A DNA stretch of 64,000 nt from Metridium senile (lineage: Eukaryota > Cnidaria > Anthozoa > Actiniaria > Metridiidae), in assembly GCA_949775045.1 (NCBI GenBank), contig OX459096.1, positions 39,900,158 to 39,964,157 on the forward strand, in the 5' to 3' direction. Position 1 is the first letter of the stretch; the number at the start of each line of letters is the position of its first letter. The notes beneath the pieces are model-generated. The model was not told the origin of the DNA and did no database searches. It worked only from the letters and a program-made list of their open reading frames with translations. Below, piece by piece: positions 38,501-48,949 of the stretch. The position numbers were made by a program, and so were the translations under genes.

Positions 38501-38547
<47 letters not shown>

Positions 38548-41500
38548 TGAGGGACTGATGGACGGACGGGCTGAATGACTATTAAAATATATGGTTAGAT
38601 GATATGTTATTATTAAATGAATAAAAACATACCAATTTTGTAAGTACAGGATAAAGTTCTTTCATGGTTAAGCCAAGATGTTTACTTGGAACAAGACCTG
38701 AAACAACAAGAAATGCATTATATTTTGTCAATAGCATTATTTGTTTTATTTATGACAGTATTAAACTTATCCTCACCCATCACTGCAACTTTTATTATTA
38801 TAGCAACAAGTCCGTTTCCAATCATTTCTTCAAACAATTCTTTTTGATCTCTTCTCCATAAATATGCCAAAGCAGTAATACCAAGACGTGAACACCTAAT
38901 TTGCAAGAGGAAAGAAAAACACAGTTAATATTATCTATAAATTAGAAAGGATTAGGTAGTACTAATCAGACTTGTAAGAAATATTCACTTACACATGTTC
39001 TACTCTGACTCTTTGATAGTCAGATAAAATGGCTCCCACAGAAACTGCTTCAAATTCTATTTCAGACTAAACAAAAAATATCAATAACATTTTTATTACA
39101 CAATCATGTAAGCAAAAGCAAGTTAAGACAAATCAGCTAAACAATAAATAAATAGATCATTTTGAAAGCCACACATCACTGTTTGGAGAAACTATGTGAA
39201 ACACATGTGAAAATTGAAAACATGTGAAACTTTACATGTGAAATATTTAAATGTGAATATTAAAGCAAATATATCTGTAAAACCATTTTTTGCATACATG
39301 AGAAATTTTGAAAAACATGTGAAAGTTGAAAGCATGTGAAAAAGCATGTGGAACTTTACATGTGAAATACTGAAACGTGAAAATTCAAGCAAATACATGT
39401 ATTACCAAACCATTTTTAACATGCATGTGAAATACTGAAACATGAGAAATCAAGAAAACATTGCTAAATTAAACCATGTGGAATTTTGTACTGAATGTGA
39501 AAATTGAATAGTAAATAAATCAAGCAAATGAAGTATTGGTCAACCAATTGAAATAGAATTTGTTTTTTTCATTGCTTGCTGCAATCAATTTCACAACAAG
39601 CAGTTGAAATTTCAGTTCACATTTTTTTTCCATATGTTTATAGTGTGTGCAAATCATTTTATTTCACATAAATTTCACATGTGTTTCACATAGTGTCTCC
39701 CAACATAAAAATATGAGGCTCACATTTCACATTGTTTTCACCTACTTTATTTCAGGTAAAATTATGTGAAAAAACATGTGAAAAATCATGTGAAATATTT
39801 CATCCCCCCTGTCACTTTACCACCTACATCTACACAGAAAAAAATTGTCAACCCCAAAAAATATGTTGGACCCTTCCCAGTCACTTTACCCCCCAAGTAC
39901 ATCGCCTGGGCACATGTGTTTCACAGTGTCTCCCAACAGTGCATTCAGCTATATGGTTTATGGGCCATTCCACCGTGGCGGACATTACATTCACAGACCT
40001 AAATAAGCTTGTGTTTCATACACAGTTGCATTATCTTACAATTTATTTTTTCACACAACTGTCTTAGAACCTTGTCTACAATTTGCATGAAAAAAGTTTT
40101 CAGAAATAATTTTCGACTTGTCAGTTTTTCGTCCAAAAGGACCGTGACGGACATTACAGCTAAAACTACCACTAATTCCAGTTGGGTAAATTAGAAGTGA
40201 AATTCCTGTGAATTGTGAGAAGTTTATAGCAAACAAATGCTTTTTAGCATTTGGTTATAGGTTAAGTTTTCTTACTGAAGACCTATATTTTTTAGTTGTT
40301 TTTTCTATTTTTTAAAAAAAGGGAATATTTAGTGTGACGGACATTACAAGAAACGTGACGGACATTACAAATGGCAAATTCAGTAAGTTAAATATAAGAA
40401 AATTTCCTAATTTGCTTAGTAAATATCACATAGAATAGATAATATTACAGTAAAATCACAATGAGAACCTTAGTCAGTTAACTCTCTTTTTGGAGCACGC
40501 TTTTTAATGTTGTCAAATTTTCATTATTTCAATGTCTCATGTGGAATGACCCATATATGGATTATACTCTTGCCATGTATTGTAGAGTACATTTATTAAC
40601 AAACTTATATCATGACAAAGTTACCTGAATTGATAAAAGCAGTTGATAAAGGTCTTCTACTTCATCCTGATCATTTTTGACATAATTTTTTCCAGTCTCT
40701 ATTGAAGACCCTTGGATTGTCCTTCTATACAATGGTAATCCCATGGCTTCTGCATACATGTCAATAGCTTGGTGTCCTACTGTCTGGTACATATAGCTGT
40801 CCAACTCATCTGAAATAAATAGAGATGAATTAATGAATTAATGAATGAATGAATGAATGAATGAATGAATGAATGAATGAATGAATGAATGAATGAATGA
40901 ATGAATGAATGGATGGATGGATGGATGGATGGATGGGTGGATGAATGAATGCATGAATTAATGTATGAATTAATGAATGGATGGATGGATGGATGATTGG
41001 ATTGGTGAATATATTGGTATGAAAACAAAAAGAATGGATTGATGAATGAATAAACAAATGGATGCTGGACAATGGATGCTGGACAAAAGGCTAAATTATT
41101 GACTGATTCACTGTAATAAATAAAAGAAATGTTGATTTGATGCTGATTGATTATCTGATTGACTGAATGACTGACTGAATTACGAACTGGCTAACTGACA
41201 ATCTTAATAAATGAATGGATGGTTGAATAGATGATTGAACAAACGAACGAATGAATGAATGAATGACAGCGAACCAAAACAAACTTCATAGCCAGACCAA
41301 CTGAGTGTCAGACAAGCTGACTCGTAGGCAGACAGCCCGACCGAATGGATAAATGGACGACGATTGAGATGAAAGGTAATTAAAATTTACACATGTCTGC
41401 ATAAACATCGATTACAATGTTTATGCCTCACAGTCCTGTGTGGTTACCTTTAACTGCTGGTCTTAGATTGGCTAAGGCTACTATCTCGTGCCCATGATGC

Positions 41501-41660
41501 ACACACTGCATCATGTTATAACAGCTATCCTTGCCACCACTATTGGAAAACCTCAGTATTAATCACAAGCGATTGAACAAAATGGCATGAAATACTACCA
41601 TTGACATGTTACACAAACATTTATTCCAATATAGTACCTGATAAGCGCAACAACCCTCAT
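27445..41660 (-). CDS. DPH6: Diphthine-ammonia ligase DPH6, full length with two RidA-like domains
   Basis: Minus strand, 17 exons, all phases consistent: 41660-41638, 41539-41448, 40809-40625, 39066-38993, 38895-38777, 38697-38633, 38325-38234, 37884-37794, 37220-37140, 37006-36937, 36538-36413, 36315-36186, 35700-35514, 34514-34275, 30386-30257, 28565-28461, 27734-27445 (TAA). They encode 699 aa. The protein amidates diphthine on elongation factor 2, the last step of diphthamide synthesis, in the cytosol using ATP and ammonium. The ATP-pyrophosphatase domain is at the N terminus, with PP-loop SGGKDS at 8-13 and the family signature GEGGEYETFTLDCPL near 196. A first RidA/YjgF-like domain (about 290-425) contains NYFPVNPPAR. 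A second starts at about 436 with NIGPYSQVIK and GPMMFISGNIGL, and the C terminus has PAFTLLPVSGL. The length matches the long fungal form rather than the short vertebrate one. The intron at 30387-34274 holds a large satellite. Confidence 0.97.
28780..29150. mobile_element. Foldback element with ~150-bp arms in DPH6 intron
   Basis: The left arm runs AAAACCTCAAAAT, TATAAGTCCAAAAGTTC, CGCCGTCATTTCTGC, CAATCAGCACATA and ACCGTGTCCAGTTTTTT. The right arm carries the complements in reverse order (AAAAAAACTGGACACGGTTT, TGTGTTGATTGACAT, AGAAATGACGGC, GAACTTTTTGACTTATA, ATTTTGAGGTTTTT). Unusually long arms for this window. Confidence 0.88.
29365..29515 (-). mobile_element. tRNA-derived SINE remnant
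   Basis: On the minus strand GGTCCAGGTTCGAGTCCC contains a good pol III B box (GGTTCGAGTCC). It is followed by a TTTTCTCCGGGTTATCCGG-like body segment of a type widespread in tRNA-derived SINEs. No intact A box or cloverleaf is visible, so it is not a tRNA gene. Confidence 0.6.
29630..29860 (+). mobile_element. Two tRNA-like SINE head remnants
   Basis: GGTCATGGGTTCGAGTCCCG at about 29662 and TGTCATGGGTTCAATGCC at about 29830 are B-box-like. The second follows TAGTTTAGCGTGTAGAGTAT, a degenerate A box. Both look like parts of one SINE family on the plus strand, antisense to DPH6. Confidence 0.55.
29957..30196. mobile_element. Family 1 MITE copy with palindromic centre
   Basis: Begins TGGAAACTAGCGAGTAAACT, continues TAGGCTGCGTCGGTGTTTGA, then AACACCGTAAAAA and TTAACTTTACTGACGTTTCG. 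It then turns back at CTTCGTCGGAGTAAAAG into the inverted order ending TTTTTACGGTGTTAC. AAATTGCGATATA flanks both sides (29945-29957 and about 30184-30196), consistent with a target duplication. It ends about 60 bp from DPH6 exon 30386-30257. Confidence 0.88.
30540..34215 (-). repeat. Large (CCAA)n-based satellite in DPH6 intron
   Basis: On the plus strand, CCAACCAA stretches alternate with CTTACCAATAGCCACTCAA, giving a unit of about 35-40 bp. From 30540 to about 30920 the array is irregular. From about 33230 a variant unit (CTAACCAATACTCAACAAAC) takes over. On the DPH6 sense strand the unit reads GGTTGGTTGAGTGGCTATTG followed by GTAAGTTAGTTGG. Higher-order duplication is visible: a ~545-bp block near 33040-33300 recurs near 33586-33845. 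Confidence 0.97.
34590..35265. repeat. Imperfect (ATC)n-rich intron segment
   Basis: Runs of ATC/ATT triplets (about 34590-34720 and 34900-35265) in the DPH6 intron between exons 13 and 14. The Ile-, Met-, Ser- and His-rich frames here are repeat artefacts. Confidence 0.9.
35265..35545 (-). repeat. 63-bp tandem repeat derived from the end of DPH6 exon 13
   Basis: GGACCAATATTAGCTG starts at 35281, 35344, 35407, 35470 and 35533, so the period is exactly 63 bp with five copies. The first copy in gene order (35533) contains the true exon end encoding ANIGPYSQVIK and the donor AAG|GTAGGG at 35513. The other copies repeat coding end, donor and intron start (GTTAATATGATGATGATG). The unit is 21 codons and stays open in the DPH6 frame through copies 2 and 3; copy 4 has an in-frame TAG. 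Confidence 0.95.
35954..36077. mobile_element. Short foldback element (AGCC.G.GTAGCGGCTC ends)
   Basis: AGCCTGCGTAGCGGCTCTCT and the inverted AGAGCCGCTACACTGGCT frame a purine-rich/pyrimidine-rich palindrome (GGGAGAGAGAAAGGAAGGG against CCCTTTCTTTCCCCTCCCC). About 124 bp, in the DPH6 intron after exon 12. A half copy (AGCCTGCGTTGCGGCCCTCTTA) is near 52095. Confidence 0.85.
38501..38546. repeat. (GACA)n microsatellite
   Basis: About eleven GACA units in DPH6 intron 6, preceded by degenerate GAATGA/GACTGA repeats from about 38415. Confidence 0.95.
39185..39800. repeat. Diffuse ACATGTGAAA-rich intron segment
   Basis: The 10-mer ACATGTGAAA and close variants occur more than a dozen times (for example 39198, 39212, 39234, 39315, 39421, 39774), mostly forward before 39480. 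The complement TTTCACATG appears from about 39660. Spacing is irregular, so this is a cryptic simple repeat. It lies in the DPH6 intron between exons 3 and 4. Confidence 0.7.
40826..41040. repeat. (AATG)n / (GATG)n tetranucleotide array
   Basis: Pure GAAT repeats at about 40838-40910 pass into GGAT repeats, then degenerate ATGAATTA units. It begins about 17 bp upstream (in gene order) of the acceptor of DPH6 exon 3. The Ser/Ile/His-rich frames are artefacts. Confidence 0.95.
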
Positions 41661-41906
41661 CTTGAGTATGTATAATCAGTCAAAATATATCGTAAAACTC
41701 ACGAAAAACAACCATGTTTGTCCGCCATTTTTGTTTTTGTGTAGTGTCCAATCTCTTTCGTTCAACAAGCACCACAGGATTATCACCGAAATTACAAGCG
41801 CATGCGCGTTATTCCCGCCATTTTTGAAAGGTTCTTCAACTTGGTATCCGAAGTTTGTCTAAAATCGATCTTTTTTAGCGTTGTTTCATATAATAATTGA
41901 GTAACT
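41661..41906. promoter_or_regulatory. Divergent promoter region shared by DPH6 and SAE1
   Basis: Only 246 bp separate the two start codons, which face away from each other. The interval holds a perfect GCGCATGCGC palindrome at 41798-41807 (NRF1-type site), ATTCCCGCCA at 41811-41820 (E2F-like), and two CCGCCATTTTTG copies at about 41722 and 41815 (YY1-like). No TATA box is seen. This suits a housekeeping bidirectional promoter; factor binding is inferred from motif match only. Confidence 0.75.
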
Positions 41907-44900
41907 ATGAGCTTAAAAAGAAAAGCCGAGAATGGAAACAGTAGTTTATCGATAACTGAAGCTGAAGCCGAGTTATATGACCGACAAATTCGTCTTTGGG
42001 GACTTGATGCTCAAAAAAGGTATTTTAAAGTGGCAAATGTTGTCGCCTTTAGTGAGTTGCTGTACAGAGACCTAGCTGCAATTCTTTTTTAGACCAAATT
42101 TGGATGAGGAATTACTGTTTGATAGACTTTTCTTTCATTTTTGTTTTCTATTTAGTGAATATGAAAAAACCTTCCTCTTTCTGTTCAATGACAGTAACAC
42201 AGGGAGCCCAATGGCATATTTTGCATGATAGATGAAGTGTATTTTATTTATTTTTTAATCAATTTGCCACAGTGGCAGGGATAAAGACACAGGGCAATTG
42301 CTGGGCAATATCCCCTAAGAAATAAGATACAACTTATATGCCATATGAATGACACAAAAAAAAGAGTAAGGGGAAATATATACAAGGAAAAACAGCCAGA
42401 GGTGTAGAAACAAAAGCTTACTTATACTCATTTATTTAAAAGATAAATAGATTTGTTTTTTTTTTGTCACAAATGTCGTCAATATATACATGTACCAACA
42501 ACAGATATTTAAGATCTTCCCTCATTCCACTAGGAGTAACAGTCAAAACCCTTGCCATCCAAACCTTTGACATGTGAAGAGACAAACAACGTTCTATTTA
42601 TCGAAATATCCACAATAATTAACCTTTAACATTTTTTTACCATTTTGGTGTTCTTTCCCACAGACTCAGAGCATCTTGTATTCTGGTGATTGGGATGAAT
42701 GGTGTTGGTGCTGAGATTACTAAAAACTTGGTGTTGTCTGGAGTGAAGTCTCTTACCATGCTTGATCCAGCTCCAGTTACAGAGGAAGACTTTGTCAGCC
42801 AGTTTCTTATAGCAAGAGAAGACTTGGGAAAAAATGTAGGTGTCACAAAGTAATGAAACTACAAATTTACATTTGAACTATGCAATTTCACAGGAGTCCA
42901 TGGATGGGGCCAGCCCAGGTTGAACATCTTACCAAGATCCATGTAAGATCATGCAAGATCCAGGCATGATCTTACAAGATCTTGGCATGTAACCCTCAAT
43001 CTTTAAGTTCAATTTTTTACCAGTTTTTATAAATAAGGATTGTTCCCCATCATGCAATGTTTTAATTACCCATCATGCTTTGTTATTTCCCACTGTGCAC
43101 CTTTTCATTGGAGTTGCTGGCCAAAAATATTTTCAATATTTTTTATAATGTTTTAATCATAGAGGGCAGACTCATCTCTACAAAGGGCTAAAGACCTGAA
43201 TCCTATGGTGCAAGTTACTGCTGACTCTGATAATATTGACACTAAAACAAGAACATTCTTTGATGACTTTGATGTTGTTGTAGCCACAGGCTGCTCATCT
43301 AAAACCATTGTAAGTTGATTCATCTAATTGATTTTATTATGTATTAATTTATAAAAAATAAAAAGTATAATCTGCTTGGCAGTCAAGTGTGCCGTAAAAA
43401 GTGGTCCATACATATGGTGTATATATGACATATGCATTGCGTGACAAAGTCACCAATGCCTAGCTGTATGCAAGCATCCCATCTGTGACCAATAAGATAG
43501 CCTTCAGGCAACTTGTTCTTGCTTGCTACCACCACCGCTACCATGAGCTACCTGCAAGCCTCTTTATATTGTGGCGACCAACTCATGGTCAATATTTCCC
43601 ATGGTCTCCCAGCATCAGCATTCTTTGGACATCCTCATGCAGGACACTGACACCATGAACATCTCTGAGCTCTTTGTTTGCATGAAGGATTGCAACAACT
43701 GCAAAGCTAGGCATACAAATGTAAAGCTCGGCTGAGGCTGCCCTGATGATGATTATATTGCACTACAACATTGTGCCACAATACACTAAGTTTGTATTTT
43801 GTTGTTGTTTCAGACAAAGCTAAATGATATTTGTAATGCTGGACGTAAAATGTTTTATGCAGCAGATGTATTTGGTTTCTATGGTTACATGTTTGCTGAT
43901 TTAGGAAAACACAGATATGTGGAGTAAGTGTATGAATTTCTTGTTTGAAGTACTACATGCAAACCTAGATGATATATACTGGTAATCTAGGTTTATAATT
44001 CCTACGTGTATGCAAACCTAGATAATTCCTACCACTGATCAGTTAAGGTGGTGAATCTCATATATTTAGATTGAATTTATTAATAAATATTTTAAAATGA
44101 TTCATATATGTAATTTAGTTTTGAAAACTTTAAATGCCTAAATTTGCTTCTGAAAATCCCTTTAGGATAAACGAGTGAGATATCATTTGAACACGAGAAA
44201 ATAAAATCTGTTTCTTCAAGCGCTCATGTAATGTTCTGTATATTATATATTAAACTCATGACAAATGAAATAGATAAATGACATGCATCAAAAATTCTTA
44301 AAAATCTAGAAAATGCACGGAGTATCCATGGTAACGTGTTATTTCACATGTGAAATAACATGTTATTTTTCACAATGTGAAGATATCACTTTTTTCGCTC
44401 TATCAATGTGTATAATAATATTATCTTTAATCATAAATTTGTATTAAGACAATACTTTTTTCGTATTGAAGCTGTGAGCGCCAAAAACTAATTTCTTGAA
44501 GAATGGCTGTTGTACAAGGCTAAAATCTATTTATTCAGAAAGTTTAACTTGTTTGTAAGTGGAAAAGACTGATGAAAGTGGAGCCAAAGTGTTAACCTAG
44601 AGCAAAAATTTGAATTGAAAATGAGGTTTAGGCCTTTATTTGCTTATTTCCCATACCTTTTCTTTAAAAAATGCCTGAAAAAGCTGCATTCTAACACAAA
44701 TTCAACAAAACATCTTTGTACAATTGAAAATACCGCTTTAAACAGGCATGTTATCTTAGTACATTAGTTTCTAACTGTTTAAAAAGGTTTTTGAGTGTTA
44801 ACCCAAAACGAAAATTGAGATTAGAACTCATGCAAAAGTCTAGTTTTTGGCGCTTTTTGCCAATATTGCTTATCATTGAAAAAAATATCCTCTTAATACT

Positions 44901-47884
44901 TTAAATATTGTAAAATACATATTTATAATATTTAAACCATTGATCATGATCTGTTCACATTAATTTTTTTAAATATTGTTATAGAGAACAAAAGAAGACA
45001 GTTAAAGCTACAGATGACCCACTAGTCAAGAAACAAAAGTTAGATGAAACAGAAACTACAATGGTTGAAAAGGTATAGACATTTCTAAATCTTCCTTATT
45101 CACACAGTGTTTGATAGTAACTAGACAGTAAATAACTATGGGTTGAATTATATTAGTAATATTTAATTAGTATTTATATTAATTTATGCAATGAATTAAT
45201 GAATTAATGCATATAATGGTTGTTAAAAAAAAAGAAAGAACAATGGATTTTGAACAATGGATTTTAAGAAGCAGTTATCTTGGAAAGTGAGCACCAAGTT
45301 GCTATATATTTGTAGCCTTGAAAAAAATGCAAGGTTTTAAATGAGCCATTCTGCCACACCTTGTAAATTCCTCCCAAGACGACAGTGTGGTGACTCAGTG
45401 CCAATGGTGCCCCTTTTGTTACAGTGCGACTACTGAAACCGGTGCCACCAAAACATGATTATCCAATCACGATCGAGAGTATGAACAATAGAATCTACAA
45501 ATACTTGACTTTTTTTGCTTAAAATACTAATAATTTTCATTATTTGTGAACGGAATAGATAAAGATTGAATAAGAAGCATCTTAGCCTGTGAGAACCCTC
45601 TACAAGTTTTTTGTTTGATCTCAAAAACTATTTATTTTGACATGTGTTTGGGTGGCCCCGGTTTCAGTAGTCGCACTGTAAGAGCAGATGTATTATTGTA
45701 ATGTTATTAGTGTATTTTGAAAAATATGATGTGAAATTAGAAACTGGCAACAACAAAAAATTCAGAATAAACATACATTCTTCTACTAAGAAAATTCCAG
45801 TGTGTGCACATTATTGGAAAAATACTCATACATGAATGCAGTGATCACTACAGTACACTGAAGATGATCTGTGGTAACAAAAGTCTGTAAACAAACTAGA
45901 GTTAGAGACAACAAATATTACAATCCTAATAATAATGCCATCTTTTTGTTGTTTCAGTTTACAGAATTCTACAGATTTAAAGATGCTATTTGTTGTAAAC
46001 TTGATGAAAAGACACCTATCAAGACCCTGAGAAGAGTCTCATCAGTTTATTTTATATTACAAGGTACAGAGAGTCTTCTAACATGTACATACTCTAATGA
46101 AATATCCCATCATACTATGGAAATCACTAGAGTTTTATAATGCTTGTTTGAAATCCTGTCTTGTTGTTGTCCCATTGATTGCTTCTGGCCAATTATTTCA
46201 CCCGTAATTATAAATTTATTGTCATTAGGTGCACCTCAAACGTTATATGTCCATTCATGTGTAATTATTTATAATACTCATTAATAATTCATAAGAAATT
46301 GACAAAAGAAATCATAGTTTTAACTTGAATTTTTTTGGCCAGATTTACTTTAAGTACTAAAGTTGACTCTCTCATAAGTGACCATCTCCCATAAGTGACC
46401 ACTATTTCAATTTCCAGTTTTGTTTCCCATATTAACTCTGTAATAAATCTCCCTTGTAAGTGACCACTCTCTTGAACGACCGTCACCACCTTTAGGGTTC
46501 AGGTTTTGGACTTGTTCATTGTTTTTCCGCTCTCGTTAGCGACCATCCAGAGTCATTAGACTGCTGACTTTTAGAAAACAATACCTAACACATTTTTAAA
46601 AATATACCATGGCGAAAAAAATATGCCGAACAAAGAATTAAGATACAGTACATTTCAAGTTTTGATTCACTTATGCAAATTTCAAAACAAATTTAAAATC
46701 AAGTTTGGAAGAATAAATCGATCCTTCCAACCTCGATAGGAATTCTTCAGTAGGTTTGGCTGTAAACATACAATTTTATCCTGTAATGCTAACTTGGCTA
46801 CTTTTGTAAAGCACTTTACAGATTTATTGATACTCATGGACGTATCCCAAGAACAGAATCAGCTGAACAAGATACAAATGAACTGGAGAAAATCAAAAAT
46901 GCTATCATGGTTGAGCTAAAACTTGACAAGACAATTGTGGATGAAGACTTTGCTAAGTAAATACAAAGATGTTTTGTTGTTTTGTCTATGGTCTTTTTAT
47001 TACAACTCACTTTTTTATGTCCTTCTTTTATTCTATTCAGAAATCCATTTTTTTTGTAATCCTATTTTCAAAATTTTTAAGTTGTGTTGTTTTTTTTTTT
47101 TGTTTTTTGTTATTTATTATTATTATTGATATTGTTAATATTGTTGTTGTTATTATTATTGCCGTTGTTGATATTTTTTTATTATTGTTGTTTTTATTTT
47201 TGCTGTCATTGTTATTGTTGATGATGCAGTTGTTGTTGTTGTTGTTTGTCAATGTTGTTGTTATTATTATTATGTTTTTAGTTATTGTTGTTGTTATTAT
47301 TGTTGTTATTATTGTTGTTGTTATTTTTGTTGTCATTGTTATTATTGATGATGCAGTTGCTGGTGTTGTTGTTGGTCAATTGTTGCTTTTTTTCTTTTCT
47401 TTTTAATGTTGTTGTTCTTTTTGTGGCATTGTGGTACAATGAAACTGTATGGTTGTTTTTACCAGGTATTGTACAGGAACACTTAGTCCAGTTTGTGCCA
47501 TTGTTGGTGGAGTTGCTGGCCAGGAAATAGTCAAGGTATAACCTTTCTGCATTAAATTCAATTATACCGTTTATATATTTAATCAAACTATTGACACATG
47601 TTGTGAAAGATAATTGATTTCCATATGTAATATAGATAGTGGGTCAAACTGATCTAGATCAAAATGACTTTGGATTGAAATAACCATCATGCTGTTGTTC
47701 TTGTCAACCAAATGGAATAAGGGATTTTTTCATAATCTTTATGTCAATTGTGATGACAAAATTGTTTTTTTAATTTTGTTTTGTTACTCTTTGACAGGCT
47801 GTTTCTGGTAAAGACAAGCCGCTGAATAACTTTTTCTTTTATGATGGATTAAGTGGAAATGGTATGGTGGAATGCTTCAAGTAG
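41907..47884 (+). CDS. SAE1: SUMO-activating enzyme subunit 1 (SAE1/AOS1)
   Basis: Nine exons in consistent phase: 41907-42019, 42664-42835, 43163-43309, 43814-43923, 44985-45072, 45958-46063, 46812-46956, 47466-47535, 47798-47884 (TAG). They encode 345 aa, the usual length. SAE1 pairs with SAE2/UBA2 to adenylate and activate SUMO, mainly in the nucleus. The start has EAELYDRQIRLWGLDAQKRL, typical of the family. The glycine-rich nucleotide loop GMNGVGAE is at 48-55. The C-terminal part includes EDFAKYCTGTLSPVCAIVGG, GQEIVKAVSGKD and NNFFFYDGLSGNGMVECF. SAE1 lacks the catalytic Cys (it is in SAE2), as expected. A Lys-rich linker (about residues 180-210) is divergent. Exon 7 uses the weak acceptor GTAAAG at 46811 rather than the stronger CTTTACAG 10 nt downstream, because only the former keeps frame and restores the conserved ALYRFIDTHGR. 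Confidence 0.96.
42928..42990. repeat. Small palindrome in SAE1 intron 2
   Basis: TTACCAAGATCCATGTAAGA...GATCTTACAAGATCTTGGCATGTAA folds on itself, with AAGATC repeated. It may be a very short foldback element. Confidence 0.5.
43380..43760. other. GC-richer island in SAE1 intron 3, possible old retroelement fragment
   Basis: This 380-bp stretch is clearly less AT-rich than its surroundings and contains short open frames with stops in all of them. Its composition and lack of splice signals suggest a decayed inserted sequence. I recognise no family. Confidence 0.3.
45420..45681. mobile_element. Foldback MITE (CAGTGCGACTACTGAAACCGG ends)
   Basis: Left arm ACAGTGCGACTACTGAAACC continues GGTGCCACCAAAACATG. 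The inverted right arm is CATGTGTTTGGGTGGCCCCG then GTTTCAGTAGTCGCACTGT. About 260 bp, in the SAE1 intron after exon 5. Confidence 0.92.
46360..46560. repeat. Dispersed TAAGTGACCAC-type repeat
   Basis: ATAAGTGACCAtctcCCATAA and CTTGTAAGTGACCACTCTC repeat three times and end with an inverted TTAGCGACCATCC. It resembles the duplication at 7946-8185. It lies in SAE1 intron 6. Confidence 0.6.
47080..47400. repeat. (TTG)n/(TTA)n imperfect trinucleotide array
   Basis: Runs of TTG, TTA and TTT triplets in SAE1 intron 7, with one internal near-duplicate (GATGATGCAGTTG at about 47220 and 47350). The Leu/Val-rich frames here are artefacts. Confidence 0.93.
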
Positions 47885-48054
47885 TCATACTATCCAGGTA
47901 GCTAGATACTTTTTATGATAGGATAGATGATATTTGAATCCTTTAAGCAGTAGATTGTACGTTCATGGATGCACGGAGAAACTTTGTCACCCATCAACTT
48001 TACTAGCCTGCGTTACATCCAGAATGTTCTTTTTTACGAAAAAAAAAAATTCCA

Positions 48055-48335
48055 GATGTAAGGGGCGGACCATTTGACTTTTGAGAACTTTTTTTGTTCA
48101 ATATATTGTTTTCCCCACTGACGAGCAAACCAGATATTTTTTTTCGGTCAAACAGCAGTGTATGATTTTTTTTCTTCTAGATTGTAAGATTTTTTTGTCA
48201 CATCCTGTTTGCATGATGTTTTTTCCCCAGAGCTTGTACTGTACGATATTTTTTTCCTTGCTCAGAGGGTTGCAGGATATTTTTTTTTACAAAATCTTCC
48301 AACCCCCCTTAAAAGTCAAAGGTCCACCCCTTACA
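48055..48335. mobile_element. MITE-like element (GTAAGGGGCGGACC ends)
   Basis: GTAAGGGGCGGACCATTTGA + CTTTT at the left pairs with AAAAGTCAAAGGTCCACCCC + TTAC at the right. The interior is made of degenerate units ending in GATATTTTTTT. It lies 170 bp after the SAE1 stop. Confidence 0.78.
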
Positions 48336-48477
48336 CAGTCTAATAATTTACCAGAAAGAAGGGATTTCGTAGCCACCGAGACATGTATCAATGTGCTAGC
48401 GAGTAATGATCGTTTAACCCTCAGAGGCTATTTTCTATTTGCTTTGGCGTTTGTAAATCTAACAGTTTGTAAATCTC

Positions 48478-48770
48478 CCGGGGGGGGGGGGGGGGGGTAC
48501 TCCCTTATATTTACTATACGGAGACGTTCCGCCAAATAGGGTATGTTTTTTTGCTATGGCGTCTTGAATAGGGTTTATAATTTAGCCTAATTTGTCTTAC
48601 ATTGCCTTACCTAGGGTATACAATTTCCCCCTTGAGTCTTGGATAGGGTCCACGTTTTACCAATTTGTCTTGAAATAGGGTACATATTTTTAGGATTCTG
48701 CTGTCTTAAATAGGGTCAGGGTTTAGAGGTACCAGCGGAACGTCCCCGTCAGAAACTGGGTCAAGTAAAT
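48478..48770. mobile_element. MITE-like element with poly-G edge
   Basis: It begins CCCGGGGGG...TACTCCCTTATATT, then GGAGACGTTCCGCC, and ends ACCAGCGGAACGTCCCCGTC, so GACGTTCCGC is inverted at the two ends. The interior repeats AATAGGGT.(T/A)A.TTT motifs (GTCTTGAATAGGGT, GTCTTGAAATAGGGTACA, GTCTTAAATAGGGTCAGG). Confidence 0.75.
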
Positions 48771-48834
48771 CTAACGGTTTGTAAATGATCTAACGGTTTG
48801 TAAATCACAGGGTTTATAAAGGCTTCTCTACCCT

Positions 48835-48945
48835 GGTCACCAGAGGCTTGACTAACTCTCTTCCTGCTACGTATTTTGATATTGAGCGGCTCAAAATACG
48901 TGGCAGGGAGAAAGTTAGTCAAGCCTCTGGTAACCAGAGTAAGCT
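48835..48945. mobile_element. Short foldback element (ACCAGAGGCTTGACTAACT ends)
   Basis: ACCAGAGGCTTGACTAACTC and the inverted AGTTAGTCAAGCCTCTGGTA enclose a second palindrome (CTACGTATTTTGA / TCAAAATACGTGG). About 110 bp and almost perfectly symmetrical. Confidence 0.9.
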
Positions 48946-48949
48946 AGCC

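Noticed and set aside
46969..47586. Leu/Val-rich and Asn-rich frames over 80 aa
   Set aside because: TTG/TTA trinucleotide array within SAE1 intron 7.
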